Shown: positions 27,566-36,837 of the stretch, piece after piece
Layout of the letters: every line of letters begins with the position of its first letter
How positions within the stretch are numbered: the stretch's first letter is position 1
NCBI GenBank assembly: GCA_964427915.1
Contig: CAYRWA010000094.1
Span: forward strand, 14,054 to 78,053
Reading direction: 5' to 3'
Origin: JAGLCW01 sp964427915
GTDB lineage: Bacteria; Caldisericota; Caldisericia; UBA6126
DNA length: 64,000 nt
The notes under the pieces: generated by a model
What the model saw: the letters and a program-made list of their open reading frames with translations, nothing else
Told to the model about the DNA's origin: nothing
Database searches by the model: none
Translations under genes and position numbers: made by a program

Positions 27566-28084
27566 TTGAGCACACAAAAAACTTCAAAAATGCGTTATCC
27601 CGTTCAATGGATGGTCCGATTGGCTATTTTAATAGCTATCACAATTGGATTTCAAATGCTGAAACTCCCACAACCTATTACCGGTCCTGTCGTCAACCTT
27701 ATGTTATTTATGGCCTGCATGCTTCTAGGAGTATGGGGGGGCGTTTCTCTTGGTCTTATTACGCCTTTGATAGCTGTGGCCGTTGGCATTATGCAAAGAC
27801 CCGAGATGGTTCCTGTTATTATGATAGGAAATGCAGTGCTAGTAGTTGTTTTTTCTTTGTTTAGGGGTCAAACTCCACAATTATACAAAACACTACTGGG
27901 CGTTGTTTTTGGGTCTGCATTAAAATATGGAGTTTTTGCAGTAGCGATTGCTTTCATTTTACAGCTTCCTCAACCAGTTGCTCAGACGTTTGGCGTGACA
28001 CAATTGTTTACAGCTCTTAGCGGGGGAGTTTTGGCAATGATTATGGAGAAGGCCTTAAAAAAGACTGAATTGCTGCAACACTAA
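27566..28084 (+). CDS. ECF-transporter S-component-like membrane protein
   Basis: The 172-residue protein has five or six hydrophobic segments and an N-terminal RLAILIAITIGFQML that resembles the start of substrate-binding S components of energy-coupling-factor transporters, which take up vitamins or metals together with a shared ATPase module. The TTG start is supported by GAGGTG five bases upstream. No vitamin riboswitch is seen in the 100-base leader, and no EcfA/EcfT genes are nearby, so the substrate cannot be deduced. Confidence 0.55.
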   Translation: MSTQKTSKMRYPVQWMVRLAILIAITIGFQMLKLPQPITGPVVNLMLFMACMLLGVWGGVSLGLITPLIAVAVGIMQRPEMVPVIMIGNAVLVVVFSLFRGQTPQLYKTLLGVVFGSALKYGVFAVAIAFILQLPQPVAQTFGVTQLFTALSGGVLAMIMEKALKKTELLQH

Positions 28085-28096
28085 AGTTTTATCTTG

Positions 28097-28993
28097 ATGA
28101 AGGAAACAACTTCACGGATTCGTTTTTTTGCGAACCTATTGGTCCTTTTTTCTGTTTCGGCATGGGGTTTGTCATTTGTCAGTATGAAGGCAATTTTGTT
28201 AGCAGGGATTCCTCCCATGACGATGACCGCAATTCGATACGGAATCGTTGCTTTTGTTTTTTCTATAGTATTATTTTTTCGCAAAAAGAAAAAATCTCTT
28301 TCCTGGATGGATCACCTTGTCCTTCTTTTTAGCGGAATGTCTGGGGTTGCTCTATATTTTTGGTTTGAGGCAAGGGGAATTATGTACACAACTGCCTCCA
28401 ATGCCTCTATCATCATAGCCCTTATTCCAATTGTTACCGCCTTGATAACCAGTATCCTATACCGTATTCATGTGCGTTTATGGCAAATTCTATCCACCGG
28501 AATCTCCTTTTTAGGAGCAGTTCTTATCATTTCAACACAAGGTGCATCTCATGCAGCCCCTGACCCTTTAAAAGGCAATTTATTAATGATTGGCGCTGTT
28601 GGTTGTTGGGTTTTTTTTACTTTCTTGGCTTCCCATCTGCATTCTCGCATGGACACGCTGACTGCAACTGCCTGGCAAAGTGTATATGGTTTTTTTCTCC
28701 TGCTTCCCCTGGCAATATTTGAGAAGGGATATCAAGTGGATATTCCTCACTATCTTTGGATCCACTTCTTGTTTTTATCTATTGTTTGTTCTGTCTTGGC
28801 ATTCTTGTTTTATAACTATGCAGTCAAGGTTGTTGGAGTTACCATTGTGTCAACGTATGTGAATTTTATTCCTGTAGCAGGTGTTCTGGGGGGATTTTTA
28901 CTATTACACGAAACAATGACCCCTTTGCAATGGACTGGCTCAGTACTTATTGTTCTGAGCCTATGGACAGTGAACATTGGGAAAAAACAATGA
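28097..28993 (+). CDS. EamA/DMT-family transporter
   Basis: Ten hydrophobic segments in 298 residues and the internal duplication of two EamA halves mark a drug/metabolite transporter. Typical are AWGLSFVSMKAIL early, TASNASIIIALIPIVTALI at the end of the first half and TIVSTYVNFIPVAGVLGGFLLLHE in the second. Such proteins usually export amino acids or metabolites. It starts 12 bases after the S-component-like gene; a TTG at 28094 and the ATG at 28097 both fit. An extended -10 promoter (TGGTATAAT, 29033-29041) for the next gene lies downstream. Confidence 0.88.
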   Translation: MKETTSRIRFFANLLVLFSVSAWGLSFVSMKAILLAGIPPMTMTAIRYGIVAFVFSIVLFFRKKKKSLSWMDHLVLLFSGMSGVALYFWFEARGIMYTTASNASIIIALIPIVTALITSILYRIHVRLWQILSTGISFLGAVLIISTQGASHAAPDPLKGNLLMIGAVGCWVFFTFLASHLHSRMDTLTATAWQSVYGFFLLLPLAIFEKGYQVDIPHYLWIHFLFLSIVCSVLAFLFYNYAVKVVGVTIVSTYVNFIPVAGVLGGFLLLHETMTPLQWTGSVLIVLSLWTVNIGKKQ

Positions 28994-29071
28994 CTTTATC
29001 TCTTTTTTTTGACACTCTTTTATCTACTAGTTTGGTATAATATAAGGACACAAAAATTTATGGAGGTTGGC

Positions 29072-30700
29072 ATGAATTCGAATTATAAGATTCCGGCTCC
29101 TATTAATGAGCCTATTTTATCGTACGCCCCTAATTCTCCCGAGAGAATACAGCTAAAAAAGAAGCTTGACGAGATGTACCAAACAAAAATAGAAATTCCC
29201 TTAATTATTGATGGAAAAGAAGTGAAAACTGGCAATAAGGCCACATGTATATGTCCCCACGAACACCACCATGTTCTTGCAGAATTTCATCAAGCGGGGG
29301 AGCGTGAAATTAAAGATGCAATTGAATCTACGCAAGTCGCTTGGCAAACATGGTCTATTATGCCCTGGGAAGAAAGAGCCGCTATTTTCCTACGAGCAGC
29401 TGAGCTTTTAACAGGACCCTATCGAGACGAAATGAATGCAGCAACCATGTTGTGTCAAAGTAAGAATGCTTTCCAAGCTGAAATAGATTGTGTTGCCGAG
29501 TTAGCAGATTTCTTACGCTACAATGTTCACTTTATGCAGAAAATATATCAAACACAACCAAACAATTCCAAAGGCATTTGGAATCGTCTAGAATATAGAC
29601 CTTTAGAGGGATTTATTTATGCTATCACTCCCTTCAATTTTACCTCCATTGGCGGGAACCTTCCGACAGCTCCAGCCATTATGGGTAATGTTTCTTTATG
29701 GAAGCCAGCTAGAACTGCAGTTTACTCCAACTATGTATTCATGAAAATATTACTTGAAGCGGGTCTCCCCAAAGGCGTAATTAATTTTATCCCAGGTCCT
29801 TCTTCTGCCATCACCGATATTGTCCTAGATAGTCCGCATTTTGCCGGCGTTCACTTTACAGGCTCTACGGAAGTATTTCAAATGCTATGGAAACGATCTT
29901 CTGAAAACCTCTCTAGATACAAATCCTATCCCCGTATTGTTGGAGAAACAGGAGGGAAAGATTTTCTTGTAGTGCATCCATCTAGCTGTCCAAGAGAAGT
30001 TTCAACAGCAATTATTCGAGGTGCTTTTGAGTATCAAGGACAAAAGTGTTCTGCTAATTCGAGAGCGTATTTGCCTACATCACTATGGAACGAAATATGG
30101 AAGCAACTACAAGAACAACTTAGCCGCATCAAAATGGGAGATGTTCGAGATTTTTCGAACTTCCTTAACGCTGTTATTGACAAACCTTCTTTCGACAAGA
30201 TTAAGGAATATATTCAATATGCAAAGGGACATAAAGATGCACAGATTATTTGGGGGGGCACTTGTGACGATAGCAAGGGCTACTTTATAGAGCCTACTAT
30301 TATCCTTACAACAGATCCACATTTCAAAACAATGGAAGAAGAAATCTTTGGACCTGTCATCACGTTTTACATCTATGAAGATGAACAATATGAAAAAACC
30401 CTTGAATTGTGCAATACAACATCCGAGTATGGGTTGACAGGGGGAATATTTTCTCGAGACCGGGAGGCTGTAATTTTGGCTGAACATGTTCTAAGACATG
30501 CTGCTGGGAATTTTTATATCAATGATAAAACAACAGGAGCCGTTGTCGGACACCAACCTTTTGGCGGAGGTAGAAGCTCTGGTACTAATGATAAAGCCGG
30601 GAGTGAGTTTAACCTACTTCGATGGACCAGTATCCGAAATACCAAAGAATGCTTTACTCCTGCCAAGGACTTTGTATACCCCTTTATGGAAGAAGAATAA
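29072..30700 (+). CDS. L-glutamate gamma-semialdehyde (1-pyrroline-5-carboxylate) dehydrogenase, ALDH4 type
   Basis: This NAD-dependent enzyme oxidises glutamate semialdehyde to glutamate in proline and arginine catabolism. It has the ALDH4 features: an extended N-terminus (APINEPILSYAPNSPER), ITPFNFTSIGGNLPTAPA in the cofactor site, the glutamate in VGETGGKDF, the catalytic cysteine in YQGQKCSANSR, and GHQPFGGGRSSGTNDKAG near the end. About 542 residues is the length of the ALDH4A1 group rather than of bacterial RocA. The start is the ATG at 29072 with GGAGG upstream; the frame from 29009 crosses the promoter. No proline dehydrogenase lies in the window. Confidence 0.93.
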   Translation: MNSNYKIPAPINEPILSYAPNSPERIQLKKKLDEMYQTKIEIPLIIDGKEVKTGNKATCICPHEHHHVLAEFHQAGEREIKDAIESTQVAWQTWSIMPWEERAAIFLRAAELLTGPYRDEMNAATMLCQSKNAFQAEIDCVAELADFLRYNVHFMQKIYQTQPNNSKGIWNRLEYRPLEGFIYAITPFNFTSIGGNLPTAPAIMGNVSLWKPARTAVYSNYVFMKILLEAGLPKGVINFIPGPSSAITDIVLDSPHFAGVHFTGSTEVFQMLWKRSSENLSRYKSYPRIVGETGGKDFLVVHPSSCPREVSTAIIRGAFEYQGQKCSANSRAYLPTSLWNEIWKQLQEQLSRIKMGDVRDFSNFLNAVIDKPSFDKIKEYIQYAKGHKDAQIIWGGTCDDSKGYFIEPTIILTTDPHFKTMEEEIFGPVITFYIYEDEQYEKTLELCNTTSEYGLTGGIFSRDREAVILAEHVLRHAAGNFYINDKTTGAVVGHQPFGGGRSSGTNDKAGSEFNLLRWTSIRNTKECFTPAKDFVYPFMEEE

Positions 30701-30713
30701 AGAATATCCAAAA

Positions 30714-30749
30714 AAAACCATCACAGTCTGGATTGACTGTGATGGTTTT
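30714..30749 (+). terminator. Rho-independent terminator or attenuator before the esterase gene
   Basis: A perfect 15-base stem (30714-30728 with 30735-30749) and a six-base loop follow the P5C dehydrogenase stop by 13 bases and end in TTTT. The next ATG is only 18 bases on, so the esterase depends on read-through or on a promoter within this space. Confidence 0.8.
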
Positions 30750-30766
30750 ACAGGAAGGACACAAGC

Positions 30767-31624
30767 ATGAAAAGAATATGCATCGCTTTTATTGTTTGCT
30801 TGTTATGTATCGTCCCAACATTTTCTTCTTTTGGTCAAGACAAAACCATTCGATATTTAGAAGAAGTGTTTTCACCTGATCAATTGAAAATTGAAACAGA
30901 CATTGTCTACAAAACGATTGAAAAACCCAATCAATCCACTCTGGAATTGAAAATGGATATCGTTGCACCCATGGAAGATTCACTCGAAAAACGACCTTTG
31001 CTAGTTTGGATCCATGGGGGAGGATTTGTTAGCGGATCGAAGGAAGTTATGCTGAAGCGTTGTATTGAGTACGCTCAGCTTGGCTATGTAGCATGTACGA
31101 TCAATTATAGGCTAGTTCGAGACCTTCCTTATCCCTATACGATGGATACAGTTATTGAAGCAGCTGTAGATGATTCTCGCGATGCCATCGATTGGCTACT
31201 TGAAAATGCATCTAGAATTGGTATTGACGAAAACATGGTGTTAGTTGGAGGCTCTTCTGCAGGTGCTATCACATCATGTCATGTTGCCTATGACGATAGA
31301 CCATGGAGCAATAAAGATAAGCTGAAAGGAATCATATCTTTATGGGGAGGAATTCTTCCTACTCATTCTGCAGATTTTAAGTTGGGTTTAATCTCGTATG
31401 ATGTAGCTGTTGACGAGAATGAGTGTTCTGCTTGTATTATCCATGGCGCTCAAGATACTGTTGTGCCTGTTTCTATGGCATACGCACTAGAAACAAAGTG
31501 TGCAGACGTAGGAGTCCCGTGTATCATGAAAATAGATCCCAATGCTGCCCATGGAGTACGATCTGATATCAATAAATCGTATCATTCTATTGAGCCTTTA
31601 TTTTTGTACATTTGTATGCAATAG
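30767..31624 (+). CDS. Secreted alpha/beta-hydrolase (carboxylesterase/lipase-like)
   Basis: A signal peptide of about 24 residues (hydrophobic IAFIVCLLCIVPTF, cleavage after SSFGQ region) is followed by a hormone-sensitive-lipase-like alpha/beta fold. Seen are the oxyanion motif WIHGGGFVSG, the nucleophile elbow VGGSSAGA, the acidic residue region IIHGAQDTVVP and the catalytic histidine in AAHGV. The 285-residue length is typical of small exported esterases that remove acyl groups from carbohydrates or lipids. The substrate is unknown. AGGAAGGA precedes the ATG. Confidence 0.87.
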   Translation: MKRICIAFIVCLLCIVPTFSSFGQDKTIRYLEEVFSPDQLKIETDIVYKTIEKPNQSTLELKMDIVAPMEDSLEKRPLLVWIHGGGFVSGSKEVMLKRCIEYAQLGYVACTINYRLVRDLPYPYTMDTVIEAAVDDSRDAIDWLLENASRIGIDENMVLVGGSSAGAITSCHVAYDDRPWSNKDKLKGIISLWGGILPTHSADFKLGLISYDVAVDENECSACIIHGAQDTVVPVSMAYALETKCADVGVPCIMKIDPNAAHGVRSDINKSYHSIEPLFLYICMQ

Positions 31625-31689
31625 TCTTGTATGCAAGGTTTCTATTTTTAAAAATTATTGTACAATACAGTATCGATTTCATTAAAAAT

Positions 31690-31775
31690 GCCGAAGTGGC
31701 GAAACTGGTAGACGCGGCAGACTCAAAATCTGCAGGAGTTCACTCTCCGTGAGGGTTCGAGTCCCCCCTTCGGCA
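31690..31775 (+). tRNA. tRNA-Leu (anticodon CAA)
   Basis: The seven-base acceptor stem pairs GCCGAAG with CTTCGGC, with discriminator A at 31775. The anticodon stem GCAGA/TCTGC encloses loop CTCAAAA, giving CAA (codon UUG). The long variable arm is the class II type expected for leucine, and GGTTCGAGT forms the T loop. CCA is not encoded; eight T residues (31776-31783) follow directly and can act as the terminator. One A-C mismatch seems present in the T stem. Confidence 0.95.
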
Positions 31776-31804
31776 TTTTTTTTATGGCTTTTTTCTTCTT
31801 CTCC

Positions 31805-32944
31805 CTACTTTTTTGTTTCTAGTTGCGATTCTTTACAATTTTTATGATTTTGTTTCCACACAACCTGCAGCAGGGCTCCAAACAAAACAATGGTTAAAAG
31901 GAAACTAAGAATGGACCCAGCGATTGGAATCCACTGGAGGAAGTATAGAATGACTACTCCGATGCAAACAGTGATCCAATCAAGGCGTTCTTTTTTTGTT
32001 ATCCAATAGAATACAAAATATCCGGTTGCAATCCCAGCAAGTGCATGAGAAAACATCCAAATTGCTGTAGAACCAAGAAGCATTGAAAGAGCAACCTTCC
32101 ACCCAAAACCAATAATGAAAAGAACAAGCAAGCCAATTGGCAGTGCTACAAGAAATAAGAGACCTATTCCTAAGGAAACCCAAAAATTCTTTTGCACTGT
32201 TTCTACTGTCTTTTTAGTGTTCGTATGGAATAGATAAAAAACAAGGAAAGCCAAGAGAAGAGAAGACAATAAGGCAAATATCTTCGATCGAATCGGGAAT
32301 GATTTTTTTGGTGGAGCTTCTGTTTCCACGGGTTTTGTAGGTGCTGGCTTTATGTCCATTGTCACAATGTCGGCATTGTCAGAAATAGAAAGAGATGCAT
32401 TGCTACTGTACCGAAGTTCTTGGATTTGTGCTCCGTCTTCTATAATAATGGTGTTTGCATTCATCTCAGCGCTACTGGATTTACCCATAAAACGAATGGT
32501 ATCTCCGGAGAATTGCACCAACCCGTCTACAGTTCCTTCCATTGTTAATGTGCTAGAAAGAACAAACAGGTTGCCTTCAATCGTGCTACTTGAGGAAATC
32601 TCTACGATGTTTCCTACAACAAAAACATCTCCTTGTACATTGCCTTCAATCCAAATTTTATTTCCACAAACAAAGGAATTACCTTGCGTAGTGCCTGATT
32701 GAGTGTAGTTGTTGCCCAGGGCGAATACGTCTTTGCCCGTGTTGGCGTTGTTTTTTATAGTCGAACCAATCAGGAAAAGATTGTGTTCCACTTCCACTGA
32801 TGGAATCTGGTACATTTCACCTGCATAAAATGAATCTTTGTAAATGTTGAAAGTTTCAGGTTCTTCAGATGTCTGAGCAAAACTGTGAAAGGGAGTAAAA
32901 AGCATAAGAGCAAGAAGAAGCACAAAAATAATAGTTCTTTTCAC
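31805..32944 (-). CDS. Exported bactofilin-like beta-helix protein with C-terminal membrane domain
   Basis: A signal peptide (ends near SFAQ) is followed by about 150 residues of short repeating strands (NNYTQSGTTQGNSFVCGNKI, EGNVQGDVFVVGNIVEIS, EGNLFVLSSTLTMEGTV) like the right-handed helix of polymer-forming cytoskeletal proteins. The last 170 residues carry about five hydrophobic segments. Proteins of this build are seen in low-GC bacteria and are thought to form surface polymers anchored in the membrane; function unproven. The GTG at 32944 has GGAGG seven bases upstream. It follows the gene at 32956 closely on the same strand. Confidence 0.7.
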   Translation of the reverse strand: MKRTIIFVLLLALMLFTPFHSFAQTSEEPETFNIYKDSFYAGEMYQIPSVEVEHNLFLIGSTIKNNANTGKDVFALGNNYTQSGTTQGNSFVCGNKIWIEGNVQGDVFVVGNIVEISSSSTIEGNLFVLSSTLTMEGTVDGLVQFSGDTIRFMGKSSSAEMNANTIIIEDGAQIQELRYSSNASLSISDNADIVTMDIKPAPTKPVETEAPPKKSFPIRSKIFALLSSLLLAFLVFYLFHTNTKKTVETVQKNFWVSLGIGLLFLVALPIGLLVLFIIGFGWKVALSMLLGSTAIWMFSHALAGIATGYFVFYWITKKERLDWITVCIGVVILYFLQWIPIAGSILSFLLTIVLFGALLQVVWKQNHKNCKESQLETKK

Positions 32945-32955
32945 TTGTAGCCTCC

Positions 32956-33423
32956 TTAATATAGTGAATTGTATATAAAGAAATGAACAATACCCTTGCT
33001 AGCAAGGGTTACAATGCAACCTGCTATAACAAGACCAAGCAAAATATAGAACAAGGAAGAAGCCTTGTGCATCCGGAGCAAAAAGGAAACAATCGATCCT
33101 GTATAAGCCCCTGTTCCTGGCAAGGGAATGGCGACTAAAAGCAAAAGACCAATCCAACCATATTTATGAACCGTATTTTGTTTCCGTTCTGCATATAAAA
33201 GTGCTTTGTCAAACCATATCCACAAAAAAAAGTCTTGACGGTTTCGTAATGGTTCTAAAAGAGGCAACATGTATACTAGCATAATGGCAGGGATCAAATT
33301 ACCCAGAATGGAAACTAGAAACACCATCTCCCATTCTAAGCCTGCTCCAATTCCGCTTGGGATAGACAAACGCAGTTCTCCAATTGGAGTCATTGCTAAA
33401 ATAAATACATAAAATAGATTCAT
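32956..33423 (-). CDS. Small multidrug-export-protein family (PF06695-like)
   Basis: The 155-residue membrane protein matches this family by TPIGELRLSIPSGIGAG at the start and HKYGWIGLLLLVAIPLPGTGAYTGSIVSFLL in the middle. It has four or so hydrophobic segments. Despite the family name the transport activity is little characterised; members are related to the SNARE-associated/DedA-like group. It lies 11 bases upstream of the bactofilin-like gene and is divergent from ispG. Confidence 0.88.
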   Translation of the reverse strand: MNLFYVFILAMTPIGELRLSIPSGIGAGLEWEMVFLVSILGNLIPAIMLVYMLPLLEPLRNRQDFFLWIWFDKALLYAERKQNTVHKYGWIGLLLLVAIPLPGTGAYTGSIVSFLLRMHKASSLFYILLGLVIAGCIVTLASKGIVHFFIYNSLY

Positions 33424-33472
33424 GCATTTAGTATGAATTTGTTTTTCTATCTTTCAATCATAAAATGAAAAT

Positions 33473-34513
33473 ATGAACAATAAAAAAGTAATTCATATTG
33501 GTGACATTAGCATAGGTGGAGATTACCCCATTGCTATTCAAAGTATGCTCAGTTGTCACCCAGCTCAAAAATCACTAGCATTGACCCAAATAAAAGAATT
33601 AGAAGAAGTCGGGTGTCAAATTCTTCGAGTAGCTTTTCCTGATATGGAGGCTGTTGAGGCGATACCATTTCTTCTATCGAATTGCAAAATGCCCCTTGTT
33701 GCTGATGTTCATTTTCATCCTTCTATTGCTATGGAGTGTATCAAAAAAGGGGTTCATAAGCTTCGACTGAATCCATCCAATATAAAAAGAAAAGAAGATC
33801 AACAAAAAATTGTTCACTTAGCAAGGGAATACTCTGTACCCATCCGCATAGGAGTGAATGGAGGGTCGTTTCACCGCGTGTTGACGGTAGAAGAAGCATT
33901 GAGCGAAATGCAATGTCTACTCCAAAAAGAGATTCAATTCCTCTTAGCGGAAGATTTTGATTCTATTGTTCTTTCGGTAAAAACCTCTGAGATTCGACTC
34001 AATTATGCATTGAATCAATGGGTTTACGATACCTTCCCATTCCCCATTCACATAGGAGTTACAGAGGCGGGTCCTTTGATACCTGGCATCATCCAAACAG
34101 CCATTGGATTACAGCCGCTTTTGGAAAAGAAAATTGGCAACACAATTCGTGTATCCTTGACCGGAGAACTGCGAAGCGAAGTACTTGCAGCAAAATATTT
34201 ACTACAAGCGTTTGATTTGCACAAAAGCGTCCGTATAACAAGTTGCCCAACATGTGGCCGATGCAAATGGGATGTGAAATCTTATGTGGAGAGACTAGAA
34301 AGAGATACTATGCCTATACAAAAATCAATTCATGTTGCCATGATGGGATGCGAAGTGAATGGTCCTGGCGAAGCAGCAAATGCAGATATCGGCATGGCTG
34401 GGTCAGGCAATAAGGCGGTTCTATTTCGAAAAGGGATCATTCAATCAACGGGAACAACGGAAGAGATATACCAGTTGTTGTTGCAAATGATCTTTTATTC
34501 TTGTGCAGATTGA
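33473..34513 (+). CDS. ispG: 4-hydroxy-3-methylbut-2-en-1-yl diphosphate synthase (GcpE)
   Basis: IspG reduces 2-C-methyl-D-erythritol 2,4-cyclodiphosphate to HMBPP in the MEP isoprenoid pathway, using a [4Fe-4S] cluster. The N-terminal TIM barrel (PIAIQSMLSC, LRVAFPDMEAVEAI, ADVHFHPSIAME, LRLNPSNI) and the C-terminal cluster domain with ligands in SCPTCGRCKWD and the glutamate in MMGCEVNGPGEA are both present. At 346 residues it is the bacterial short form. Its end overlaps the convergent mechanosensitive-channel gene by 19 bases. No other MEP gene is in the window. Confidence 0.96.
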   Translation: MNNKKVIHIGDISIGGDYPIAIQSMLSCHPAQKSLALTQIKELEEVGCQILRVAFPDMEAVEAIPFLLSNCKMPLVADVHFHPSIAMECIKKGVHKLRLNPSNIKRKEDQQKIVHLAREYSVPIRIGVNGGSFHRVLTVEEALSEMQCLLQKEIQFLLAEDFDSIVLSVKTSEIRLNYALNQWVYDTFPFPIHIGVTEAGPLIPGIIQTAIGLQPLLEKKIGNTIRVSLTGELRSEVLAAKYLLQAFDLHKSVRITSCPTCGRCKWDVKSYVERLERDTMPIQKSIHVAMMGCEVNGPGEAANADIGMAGSGNKAVLFRKGIIQSTGTTEEIYQLLLQMIFYSCAD

Positions 34514-35565
34514 GGTTTAGTGTATACAAGTTGTGTGGGGTATGCGAACTCAATTCCTTTTTCTTCAAACTTTTCAAAGATAGATACATTAATTGATTGT
34601 TGAATGTCCATATATTCATCATAGTTGTTGTTCAGGACATAATACACAGTCTCAAAATTCAAACTAAAATCTCCAAAGTTTTTAAAATGACAACGACCAA
34701 ACCGAACATTTGTTTTTTCTTCAACAATGGAGCGAATCAATACGGGGACTTCTTTGACTAATGAGGACGGTGTTTCATACAAAATTCCGATAGCAAAAGA
34801 GGCTCTTCTTTCTTCCATTTTTTTATAGTTTTGGATCAGATTGTTGACAAGCTGAGAATTGGAAAGAATAATTTCTTCTCCACTTACACTCTGAATGCGC
34901 GAACTAGCAAGTCCAATAGCCTTTAATGTCCCGCTTTGGTTGGAAAAAGCTACATAATCCCCTACTTCAAATGGCTTGTCTAAAATAATGGTAAAATAGC
35001 AAATGATATCTTCAACAATTCCTCTAGCTGCCATTGCACCTGCTAATCCTAGTATACCAACAGAAGCGATCAGAGCTGTAACGTCAACTCCGAAATAATC
35101 AAGTACGATGAGACTCGAAATAACCCAAACAAAACCTGTTATGATTTGAATTAAACCTTTGAAATTTTCATGAGAAGAAGAAGTAGAGTATTGTTTTTTG
35201 AGTAAATGGTAAATCCAATTTTTTACCATTGCACTGACAGATTTTGTGACAATAACAACTGCGAAGAGGAAGAAAATTCGGTTTACCCAAACAGAAGCCG
35301 TGACAGAGAAATCGATAAACTGTAGGGAGATATAAACAACAAGTAGCTCACAAAGGGGCACAATGGTGGTTTTGATTAAATCGCAAACAATATCGTCCCA
35401 TTGGGCTGTGGTTTCTTTTGTTTTGTTGATCAACCAGCAGATTAATATTTTTCGGATCACAATGCGGGTAAACAGCAAACCAATCACCAATACAGAGAAA
35501 GCCCAGATGTAATTGACTACAGGATTGTTAAAAAAGGACAGCTCCAAAAAATCTGAAAAATTCAC
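34495..35565 (-). CDS. MscS-family mechanosensitive ion channel
   Basis: About 356 residues with several N-terminal hydrophobic segments, then the pore helix rich in Gly and Ala (SVGILGLAGAMAARGIVED) and the MscS beta domain (FEVGDYVAFSNQSGTLKAIGL, SGEEIILSNSQLVNNLIQNY). Such channels release solutes on sudden drops in external osmolarity. The start is set to the GTG at 35565 because GGAGG lies eight bases before it; the longer frame to 35631 overlaps the divergent gene's promoter. Confidence 0.93.
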   Translation of the reverse strand: MNFSDFLELSFFNNPVVNYIWAFSVLVIGLLFTRIVIRKILICWLINKTKETTAQWDDIVCDLIKTTIVPLCELLVVYISLQFIDFSVTASVWVNRIFFLFAVVIVTKSVSAMVKNWIYHLLKKQYSTSSSHENFKGLIQIITGFVWVISSLIVLDYFGVDVTALIASVGILGLAGAMAARGIVEDIICYFTIILDKPFEVGDYVAFSNQSGTLKAIGLASSRIQSVSGEEIILSNSQLVNNLIQNYKKMEERRASFAIGILYETPSSLVKEVPVLIRSIVEEKTNVRFGRCHFKNFGDFSLNFETVYYVLNNNYDEYMDIQQSINVSIFEKFEEKGIEFAYPTQLVYTKPQSAQE

Positions 35566-35621
35566 TATATATCCTCCAAGTTCATCGTTTATTATTCCAT
35601 TACATTTACTATAATAGAAGA

Positions 35622-36179
35622 ATGAAAACAAAACAAAGTGTACACAAAAAGTATAGTATAGTTCGTTGGGTTTTTTTAGTGATATTGTTGATTTTTCTCT
35701 TTGTCTTTGGATTCTTTTCTATTCGTCATGCGAATCGGACTCCCGCTGACGTAAGCATTGATTCTGGAACATCTTCTTCCTTCGAAACTCCTGCATCCCA
35801 AAGTGGAAAAAAACAAACAGAAACACAATCCAACTCGCAAACAGAAAACAATAAGCCTCCCATTGTGCCCGAGAAGATCGATAGTATTCCTACCAGAAAA
35901 AAAATTGATACACATGTCGTACCAAATGAATCTGTAGATATCGAAATTCCTACACCTCCTGTTGGTGATATTGGTGCGGTACCTGACTACAACCAGCTTC
36001 TGCGGCTTAATGACTTACAAAAATCTTATGAATCTCTATCTACCTACTTAGAGGAGCTAGAAAAAGAGATAAAGAATAACCCTTCCGATAGAGAACTACA
36101 AGAGTTGATTCGAGAAACCAAGAAACAATTAGAAAGAATTATCAAAGAAAGGGAGTCTATCCTCAATGGGGATTTTTGA
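35622..36179 (+). CDS. Membrane-anchored coiled-coil protein of unknown function
   Basis: A basic N-terminus is followed by one hydrophobic segment (residues 15-33), a low-complexity Ser/Thr/Gln/Pro region to about 110, and a charged C-terminal coiled coil (LRLNDLQKSYESLSTYLEEL, ETKKQLERIIKERE). The layout suggests a type II membrane protein with an external stalk. It overlaps sdaAB by 14 bases, and the AGGGAG used by sdaAB is inside it. No homologous family recognised. Confidence 0.65.
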   Translation: MKTKQSVHKKYSIVRWVFLVILLIFLFVFGFFSIRHANRTPADVSIDSGTSSSFETPASQSGKKQTETQSNSQTENNKPPIVPEKIDSIPTRKKIDTHVVPNESVDIEIPTPPVGDIGAVPDYNQLLRLNDLQKSYESLSTYLEELEKEIKNNPSDRELQELIRETKKQLERIIKERESILNGDF

Positions 36180-36837
36180 TATTATTGGACCCGTGATGAT
36201 TGGCCCCTCAAGTTCTCATACAGCCGGTGCAAACCGTATTGGATATATGGCTGCTCTCTGCTACGGCAAACTATTCCATAACGTCGAGATAAAACTATAT
36301 AATTCTTTTGCAAGCACTGGTTTTGGACATGGAACAGATCAGGCGATTGTTGCAGGATTGTTGGGCTTTAAAATGGATGATGAAAGAATACCTTATGCAT
36401 TTGAGATTGCAAAAGAAAGAAGCCTTGCTTACAATTTCCGTAAAAGTTATAAACGCGACCATCACCCAAATGAAGTGCGAATTGTATTTCATCGTGGCTC
36501 AGCCCAATCATTTCTCATTCGAGGAGTTTCTATTGGAGCCGGTAAAGCAAAAATTACGCAAGTACAAGAGGACAATGTTTCATTCGGAGGCGATCATGCA
36601 GTTTTGTTGCTTAACTATAAAGACATTACAGGCATGATAGGATTTATTGGAGGTATTTTAGGGAAGCATCAGGTGAATGTTGCCTATATGCAAACTTCTC
36701 GAAATGCACTGAAGGGAACGGCTATGGCTATGTTAAAACTGGACGAAGAATGTCCTAAAGATGCAATTGTTGCATTAAGGAATCATTCCGACATGCATAG
36801 AGTGATTTCTATAAGGAAGCTGAACAATGAGTACTAA
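36166..36837 (+). CDS. sdaAB: L-serine dehydratase, iron-sulfur-dependent, beta subunit
   Basis: The beta subunit of the two-part bacterial serine dehydratase, which converts L-serine to pyruvate and ammonia. It begins with the serine-dehydratase beta motif IIGPVMIGPSSSHTAGANRIG and continues STGFGHGTDQAIVAG; the C-terminal 70 residues form an ACT domain (ITGMIGFIGGILGKHQVNVAY). The length of 223 residues is normal. AGGGAG lies about ten bases upstream of the ATG. It overlaps the alpha-subunit gene by 11 bases. Confidence 0.96.
   Translation: MGIFDIIGPVMIGPSSSHTAGANRIGYMAALCYGKLFHNVEIKLYNSFASTGFGHGTDQAIVAGLLGFKMDDERIPYAFEIAKERSLAYNFRKSYKRDHHPNEVRIVFHRGSAQSFLIRGVSIGAGKAKITQVQEDNVSFGGDHAVLLLNYKDITGMIGFIGGILGKHQVNVAYMQTSRNALKGTAMAMLKLDEECPKDAIVALRNHSDMHRVISIRKLNNEY

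Noticed and set aside
29009..29071. N-terminal extension of the P5C dehydrogenase frame
   Set aside because: The extra residues cross a TGGTATAAT promoter element and precede a strong GGAGG; the ATG at 29072 is the family start.
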